A DNA stretch of 64,000 nucleotides, taken from Planctomycetota bacterium. Its GTDB lineage: Bacteria; Planctomycetota; UBA8742; UBA2392. Below are positions 59,940-64,000 of the stretch, piece after piece; position 1 is the stretch's first letter, and every line of letters begins with the position of its first letter. The notes under the pieces were generated by a model that was not told the origin of the DNA, ran no database searches, and saw nothing but the letters and a program-made list of their open reading frames with translations. Location of the stretch: the NCBI GenBank assembly GCA_020845475.1, contig JADLFN010000028.1:38010-102009 (forward strand). Direction: 5' to 3'. A program made the position numbers and the translations under genes.

Positions 59940-60482
59940 CTATTTCATCTCCGGCTCCAAGTCGATGCCCAGGCCATCGGCGAGGCGGTTGAGGTGATTG
60001 AAAAAGCCGATGATCTGGGCGGCGCTGGTAATCTGCTCGTCGGAGAAACCTGCCTCGCGCAGGCGCTGCACCTCTTCGCGATTGCACTGGGCGGGCGTGA
60101 TCGTGAGTTTCTCGGCCCACTCGCACAGCGCCATGTTCTGGGCCTCGAGCGGCGCCTTGCGGAAGTCGGTTTTCACGGCGCTGGCGAGCGCTTCGTTCTT
60201 GCTCCAGGTGCGCAGATCCTCTGCGTGGGCCAGCATTCAGTATTTGCAGCCGTTGGCTTTGCTGACCACCGTGGCCAGCAGCTCGCGCACCCAGCGCCGC
60301 AGCGGGCCCTTGCCGAGCATGACGCGCTCGTAAAACAACATCGTGCACTCCAGGGCCTCGGGCGTGAGCGATTGAATGGCGAGAATCTGGTACACGCGGC
60401 CCGCGCGCTTGAGTCCCGCGTCGTATTGCTCCTTCACGATGCCGGTGGCTTCTTGATGCGACACTTTGCGGATATAGGCCAT
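59940..60482 (-). CDS. AhpD-like peroxidase-related protein, selenoprotein candidate (in-frame TGA at codon 82)
   Basis: Two adjacent frames joined by one TGA (60239-60237) read as a single ~180-aa protein of the carboxymuconolactone decarboxylase/AhpD 'peroxidase-related' family. The first half ends '...VRELLATVVSKANGCKY', then TGA, then 'MLAHAEDLRTW...' onwards. Family members have C-x-x-C-x-x-x-H here, so TGA replaces the second active-site Cys (Cys 79-Lys-Tyr-Sec 82). The C-terminal half ('PAQCNREEVQRLREAGFSDEQITSAAQIIGFFNHLNRLADGLG') is clearly conserved. A stem-loop with GGA apex lies 17 nt after the TGA. Sequencing error or a TGC-to-TGA mutation is the alternative. It is upstream of hemE in the same direction. 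Confidence 0.75.
60211..60239 (-). promoter_or_regulatory. Candidate bacterial SECIS element at the in-frame TGA
   Basis: After the TGA at 60239-60237 there are 17 nt to the apex. CGCAGA (60225-60220) pairs with TCTGCG (60216-60211) around the loop GGA. CCA below the stem can pair with a TGG on the other side. Bacterial SECIS elements lie just 3' of the UGA and carry a small loop with G in its first positions. Confidence 0.6.
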
Positions 60483-60487
60483 GTTCG

Positions 60488-60521
60488 GATTGTCGATTGC
60501 CGATTGCGGATTGTCGATTGC
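60488..60521. repeat. Direct repeats GGATTGTCGATTGC between divergent genes
   Basis: GGATTGTCGATTGC occurs twice (from 60488 and from 60508) with a shortened CGATTG copy between. It occupies the 94-bp divergent spacer between the selenoprotein candidate and the GTPase gene, where promoters and ribosome sites would normally be. Related motifs lie at 58754-58828. Confidence 0.75.
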
Positions 60522-60576
60522 TTCCTTTGGAGTGCGCCGGCTTGCCGGCGCTTTCGCACGCCCTAGGCTTACGTCC

Positions 60577-61611
60577 GTGGCAAACCACTTCACATGGCTT
60601 TCCGCGCCCGGCCTGGCAGCGCTTTCTGTGCTGCACCTGCGCGGCGAAAGCGCGGCTATCTTCCTTCGCGCGCGCGGCTGGCGGGACTCGGAGAAGCCGC
60701 GCCATGTTTGGTTGAAAACTGCCCGCGGCGATGCGCTGGATGAAGTGATGATCGCACGCGAGGACGGCGGGCTTACGGTGACTTGCCACGGCGGCCCCGC
60801 CGTACGCGCGGCCTTCGAGGCGGAGTTGCGCGAAGCCGGTTTTGCTGCGCTGGATGCGGCGAGTCTTCCGTTGTTCGGCGCCACTACGCGCTACAAGCGC
60901 GAAATCTTGCGGCTGCTGACGCAGGCGCAAAGCGACGAAGGCGTGCGCTATTGCCTGTGGGCGCTGGAGCATGGCGAACAGGCGCTCGCGGCGTGGCTGA
61001 GTAGGGGCGACCCATCGGCCGCTCCCACGAAAGACTTGCTCACGCGCAGTGAAAGCACGCGCTATTTCTTTGAACCCTTTTGCGTGCACCTGTGGGGGCC
61101 GGTGAACGCGGGCAAATCGAGCCTGCTCAACGCGCTGTGCGGCGAGCACCTGGCGGCGGTGGGCGATGAACCGGGATTGACGCGTGACGTGATCGAGGGC
61201 CGCTTTGAGCACGAAGGGTTCACGATTCGCGTCTTTGACACGCCGGGCGAACTGGCCGGCGGCAGCGAGCTGGAGCGGCGCGCGTTTGCGCAAGCGCGCG
61301 AGCAGCGCGGAGATTGCGTGCTCTATCTGGTGCCGCCAGGCGGCGCGCCGCCCGCTGACCCTTCGCTGCTTGTGGTTCACTCGCGCAGCGATGAGCTTGC
61401 GCCCGGTCACGAGGCGCCTCCTTGGGCCGTCAGTGTGCGCGACGAGGCAAGCCTTGCGCGGCTGAAAAGCGCGCTCGTCGAAATGCAGCGCCCGGGTGTT
61501 TCGCCCCAGGCGGGCAATGCCTTTGCGCTGGGCGCGGAGTTGCGTCGCGATCTGGAGGCGCTGGCAGAGGGCGCGCTTGGCGCAGACGAGATTCGGCGCA
61601 AATGGTTGTAA
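60577..61611 (+). CDS. MnmE-like GTPase, degenerate (non-canonical G4, no CIGK end)
   Basis: The 344-aa protein resembles the tRNA modification GTPase MnmE but shortened. An N-terminal tetrahydrofolate-binding-like domain ('TWLSAPGLAALSVLHLRG') and a helical part precede a G domain with G1 G-P-V-N-A-G-K-S-S (174-182). A G3 Asp-Thr-Pro-Gly follows in 'VFDTPGELAGG'. The NKxD G4 motif is replaced by 'HSRSDE', and the C-terminal C-I-G-K-type Cys needed for MnmE chemistry is missing ('ADEIRRKWL'). The GTG at 60577 is preferred because the residues before it translate the repeat at 60488. A degenerate palindrome sits in frame at residues about 142-151. Confidence 0.75.
   Translation: MANHFTWLSAPGLAALSVLHLRGESAAIFLRARGWRDSEKPRHVWLKTARGDALDEVMIAREDGGLTVTCHGGPAVRAAFEAELREAGFAALDAASLPLFGATTRYKREILRLLTQAQSDEGVRYCLWALEHGEQALAAWLSRGDPSAAPTKDLLTRSESTRYFFEPFCVHLWGPVNAGKSSLLNALCGEHLAAVGDEPGLTRDVIEGRFEHEGFTIRVFDTPGELAGGSELERRAFAQAREQRGDCVLYLVPPGGAPPADPSLLVVHSRSDELAPGHEAPPWAVSVRDEASLARLKSALVEMQRPGVSPQAGNAFALGAELRRDLEALAEGALGADEIRRKWL
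61000..61030. repeat. Decayed GTAGGGGCGAC palindrome inside the GTPase gene
   Basis: GTAGGGGCGAC is intact on the left. The right arm CGGCCGCTCCCAC has lost several complementary bases. It is in frame (LSRGDPSAAPT), between a helix and the G domain. Confidence 0.6.
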
Positions 61612-61653
61612 CCGCGCTTGGCACTGATAGCTTTTTGCGCTCACGGGGCGGGC

Positions 61654-62175
61654 ATGGGCGAGAAGATCATTCACGACAGTGGCGACATTGCGGCGGCGCT
61701 CAAAACGCTCGTGGGCCGCATTCTGGCCGACGACAAAGAAGTGCCCGCGCTCGTTGGCATCCACACCAACGGCGTGCCGCTTTCGCGCCGCATTGCAGCG
61801 CTGATGGCGCAAGGCGGCGCTGCACCGGATATGGGCGCGCTCGATATCACGCTCTATCGCGATGATCTCGCGGGCCGCGCTTTGCCGCTGGTGCGCGGCA
61901 GCGACATCCCGTTCAACGTGGAAGGCCGGCGCATCATTCTCATTGACGACGTGCTTTTCACGGGCCGCACGGTGCGCGCGGCTTTGAACGAGCTCTACGA
62001 TTTCGGCCGGCCGCGCTGCGTGCAGTTGTGCGTGCTGGTCGATCGCGGGCACCGCGAGCTGCCGATTGCGCCCGATTACGCGGCGTTCACGGTGAAGACT
62101 TCGCGCGAAGACAAGGTGCGCGTGGAATTGAGTGAAACCGGCGCGCAAGGCGACCGGGTCATCATGGTGAAGTAA
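61654..62175 (+). CDS. pyrR: PyrR bifunctional pyrimidine regulator / uracil phosphoribosyltransferase
   Basis: The 173-aa protein matches PyrR with the PRPP-binding loop 'IILIDDVLFTGRTVRAA' (residues 94-110), 'GIHTNGVPLSRRIA' and 'DITLYRDDL' strands. The conserved late 'LVDRGHRELPIAPDY' is also present. PyrR makes UMP from uracil and PRPP and, in many bacteria, binds pyr mRNA to cause attenuation. No pyr operon or PyrR-binding leader is adjacent here. It starts 43 nt after the GTPase gene. The ATG at 61654 is followed by the usual N-terminus. Confidence 0.93.
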   Translation: MGEKIIHDSGDIAAALKTLVGRILADDKEVPALVGIHTNGVPLSRRIAALMAQGGAAPDMGALDITLYRDDLAGRALPLVRGSDIPFNVEGRRIILIDDVLFTGRTVRAALNELYDFGRPRCVQLCVLVDRGHRELPIAPDYAAFTVKTSREDKVRVELSETGAQGDRVIMVK

Positions 62176-62177
62176 AG

Positions 62178-62636
62178 CTACTTCGCCAGCTTCATGCGTG
62201 AAAGTTTCACCACCGTGCGGCGCTGCTTGCTCTGGTCGTCGGCCGCGCCGATAGGGTGGAAGTGCGAAGTAAGCAGCAACTGGTCCTCTTTGTCCTGCAC
62301 AATCGTGACGCTCACAAAGCGGCCGTTGGGCGTGTTGCCGGAAAGTGCCAGCACGCCCGGGTCGTCGGGGGTGGCGTCGAGCATGAAATTGCCGTGCAGG
62401 TTCGAGTATCCCGCGTAGCGAATCACGTTGTCGGCCGAAAGCCCCAGCAGGCCAACCACGCCGTGCAGCAGCTGGTTTGTTTCGGAGTGGCAATATTCGA
62501 CCGAGAGCTCCAGCGCTTCGCCATTGAGGCGCTCCTTGATTTCGAAGCGCACGCGCACGGGATTGCCGAGCTGTGTTTCCCCGCTGCCAATCCAGATGCC
62601 GACCCAGCGGTAATGTTGTTTGAACGCCTTTTTCAT
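62178..62636 (-). CDS. Hypothetical beta-rich protein
   Basis: The 152-aa protein looks like a small beta-barrel of lipocalin/nitrobindin-like style ('HYRWVGIWIGSGETQLG', 'RFEIKERLNGEALELSVEY', 'GRFVSVTIVQDKEDQLLLTSHFHP'). No family can be fixed. No signal peptide is present. It is convergent with pyrR (2 nt between stops). The 'G-x-W-x-G' start and strand-rich pattern are seen; any ligand is guesswork. Confidence 0.7.
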   Translation of the reverse strand: MKKAFKQHYRWVGIWIGSGETQLGNPVRVRFEIKERLNGEALELSVEYCHSETNQLLHGVVGLLGLSADNVIRYAGYSNLHGNFMLDATPDDPGVLALSGNTPNGRFVSVTIVQDKEDQLLLTSHFHPIGAADDQSKQRRTVVKLSRMKLAK

Positions 62637-62763
62637 CCGTGACCAAAGTTTGCACTAGCCGCGCCCGCAGGTCAACGCCCGCCCCGCTTTTGCGTTGAGG
62701 CTTGGCGGCGCCAGCGGCCACGGGGCCGGTTGCCTTTGGCGCGGGCGCGTTTATGGTGTGCCC

Positions 62764-63825
62764 ATGGCCAAGAAAAAATCGCTCACTTACGCCGACGCCG
62801 GCGTGCATTTTGCGACGCACAACAAGCTCGTTACCGAAATCTTCAAGCGCGTGAGAAGCACCTACGGGCCGCGCGTGATGGAGGTCGATGACGGCTTTGC
62901 GGGCCTGTTCTCGCTCGAGAACAAGAGCATCTTTGCGCGCAACTATCGCCAGCCCGTGCTGGCCGCCTGCACGGATGGCGTGGGCACCAAGCTCAAGCTC
63001 GCGTTTGCGATGAAGAAGCACGATACGGTGGGTATTGACTGCGTGGCGATGAGCATCAACGACATGCTGTGCCTGGGCGCTGAGCCTTTGTTCTTTCTCG
63101 ATTACATCGCGACGGGCAAGAAAGATTTGCGTGTGCTGCTGCCGCTTGTTGCGGGCGTGGTTGAAGGCTGCAAACAATCGGGCTGCGCGCTTCTGGGCGG
63201 CGAAACGGCCGAGATGCCGGGGTTTTATCCCGCCGGCGAATACGACATCGCAGGCTTTGCAGTGGGCGTGGCTGACAGATCGCGCATCATCAAGGGCGAG
63301 GCGATCCAACCCGGCGATGTGATCCTGGGCCTGGAATCCAGCGGCCTGCACAGCAATGGCTATTCGCTTGTGCGCAAGATCGTGGACACGGCCAGGCTCT
63401 CGCTGAAAAGACGCATCCCCGAACTGGGCAAGCAGCTTGGCGAAGAACTGCTTACGCCCACGCGTATTTACGCGCGCGCGATTGCGGCGGCACTGGGCGG
63501 CAAGGGCAGGCAGGCCGTGCGCGGCATCGCGAACATTACGGGCGGCGGCATGATGGAAAACATCCCGCGTGTGCTGCCGGCCAAGTGCCAGGCGGTAATC
63601 GACACGCACGCATGGCAGCCGCCGCCGATTTTCGGGCTGTTGCAGAAGTGGGGCAACGTGCCGACGAAAGAAATGTTCCACGTTTTCAACATGGGTATCG
63701 GCATGACAGTGGTCGCCTCGCCCCGCCAGATTGACGCGATTGGCGACCGCATCGAGGCTCAGGGCGTACGCACGAAGGTCATCGGCGAAATCCGCCAAGG
63801 CCCGCGCAAAGTCGTGTTGAAGTAA
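62764..63825 (+). CDS. purM: Phosphoribosylformylglycinamidine cyclo-ligase
   Basis: The 353-aa AIR synthetase shows the PurM signatures: 'TYADAGVHFATHNKLV', 'LAACTDGVGTKLKLA' and 'DCVAMSINDMLCLGAEPLFFLDY'. 'GCALLGGETAEMPGFY', 'GLESSGLHSNGYSL' and 'ANITGGGMMENIPRVLP' follow. It converts FGAM to AIR with ATP in purine synthesis. Despite family resemblance to SelD, the motifs are those of PurM, so it is not a selenophosphate synthetase. The ATG at 62764 is preceded by the end of a G+C-rich spacer. Confidence 0.96.
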   Translation: MAKKKSLTYADAGVHFATHNKLVTEIFKRVRSTYGPRVMEVDDGFAGLFSLENKSIFARNYRQPVLAACTDGVGTKLKLAFAMKKHDTVGIDCVAMSINDMLCLGAEPLFFLDYIATGKKDLRVLLPLVAGVVEGCKQSGCALLGGETAEMPGFYPAGEYDIAGFAVGVADRSRIIKGEAIQPGDVILGLESSGLHSNGYSLVRKIVDTARLSLKRRIPELGKQLGEELLTPTRIYARAIAAALGGKGRQAVRGIANITGGGMMENIPRVLPAKCQAVIDTHAWQPPPIFGLLQKWGNVPTKEMFHVFNMGIGMTVVASPRQIDAIGDRIEAQGVRTKVIGEIRQGPRKVVLK

Positions 63826-63852
63826 GCTGATCACAGGGTTGTCCCGCGCCCG

Positions 63853-63938
63853 GAAAAAGAGTCAGGCTCCGCACCGGGGAAATGGGGTCAGGCACCGCAA
63901 CTGCGCGGAGCCTGACCCCATTTCCTGGCCCCATTTCC
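63853..63938. repeat. GGGGTCAGGC inverted repeat
   Basis: GAAATGGGGTCAGGC and GCCTGACCCCATTTC are exact 15-base complements around about 19 nt. Extra copies of the arm sequence (GTCAGGCTCCGCACC, GGCCCCATTTCC) lie outside. It sits 28 nt after the purM stop. Such units are often associated with REP-type transposases elsewhere (recalled, not checked). Confidence 0.8.
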
Positions 63939-64000
63939 GCGAAAAACGCGCGCAGGCGCATCCGCCCCCGGGCGTGCGCTGCGCGTTATGGTTGTCTCTG

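Noticed and set aside
62764..63825. purM as a selenophosphate synthetase (SelD) supporting the selenoprotein
   Set aside because: All signature blocks are those of PurM; SelD's N-terminal Cys/Sec loop is absent.
59869..63834. A 1321-codon open frame on the minus strand across hemE's upstream region, the GTPase, pyrR and purM
   Set aside because: It is antisense to well-recognised genes (pyrR, purM, GTPase), its translation is Arg/Ala/His-rich without domains, and long antisense frames are expected in G+C-rich DNA.

Overview
The window is G+C-rich bacterial chromosome (by eye clearly above 60% G+C in most genes) from a diderm. It encodes three outer-membrane porins, a fourth beta-barrel protein, lipoproteins and an LpxH-like hydrolase. 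A eukaryote-like Ser/Thr kinase fused to a WD40 propeller, a SWIB protein, very large secreted repeat proteins and many dispersed palindromic repeats fit Planctomycetota best; Myxococcota or a related lineage cannot be excluded. I see no rRNA, CRISPR array, prophage or intact insertion sequence. There are two tRNAs: Leu(CAA) and Pro(TGG).

Layout. 1-5.3 kb: the 3' part of a kinase/WD40 gene, a polysaccharide deacetylase, a GNAT acetyltransferase and tRNA-Leu. 5.3-16.8 kb: porin 1, a TPR/zinc-ribbon protein, a HerA-like ATPase, a metallophosphoesterase, a GT2 glycosyltransferase, SWIB, and an aldo/keto reductase-LRR lipoprotein pair. 16.9-24.1 kb: a giant polytopic membrane protein, a bacilliredoxin and a large lipoprotein. 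24.2-30.5 kb: repeat-rich spacers, a VWA protein, tandem porins 2 and 3 and a degenerate rhomboid-like protein. 30.7-46.2 kb: tRNA-Pro, a 2144-aa RHS/YD-repeat protein, an SRPBCC-epimerase fusion, a PQQ-type propeller protein, RecJ, a Tat-type superoxide dismutase, an outer-membrane barrel protein and a PA0069-type radical SAM protein. 46.3-54.5 kb: two paralogous giant surface proteins with a shared C-terminal sorting-like tail. 54.9-63.8 kb: recA, a glutaredoxin-like protein, a haem-biosynthesis neighbourhood (hemE, protoporphyrinogen oxidase), an MnmE-like GTPase, pyrR and purM.

Two findings stand out. First, an AhpD-like peroxidase-family gene at 59940-60482 (minus strand) is split by one in-frame TGA exactly where the second Cys of the CxxC active site belongs. 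A 6-bp stem with a GGA loop lies 17 nt downstream, as expected for a bacterial SECIS, so this is a strong selenoprotein candidate next to hemE. Second, a family of short palindromes based on GTAGGGGCGAC and its complement occurs four times. One copy supplies the stop codons of two convergent genes at once, one lies in the recA leader, one is inserted in frame inside the protoporphyrinogen oxidase gene, and a decayed copy lies in frame in the MnmE-like GTPase gene. This resembles, by analogy, the protein-coding palindromic elements of Rickettsia.

Other inverted-repeat families fill the spacers at 12.2, 24.2-24.4, 25.7, 56.1, 58.8 and 63.9 kb. Functionally the region combines envelope biogenesis and surface display (porins, RHS protein, giant Gly-rich-tailed proteins, deacetylase) with housekeeping repair, haem and nucleotide genes. 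It also holds an unusually dense set of thiol or oxidant-handling proteins (bacilliredoxin, CxxCC glutaredoxin-like protein, exported SOD and the putative selenoprotein).
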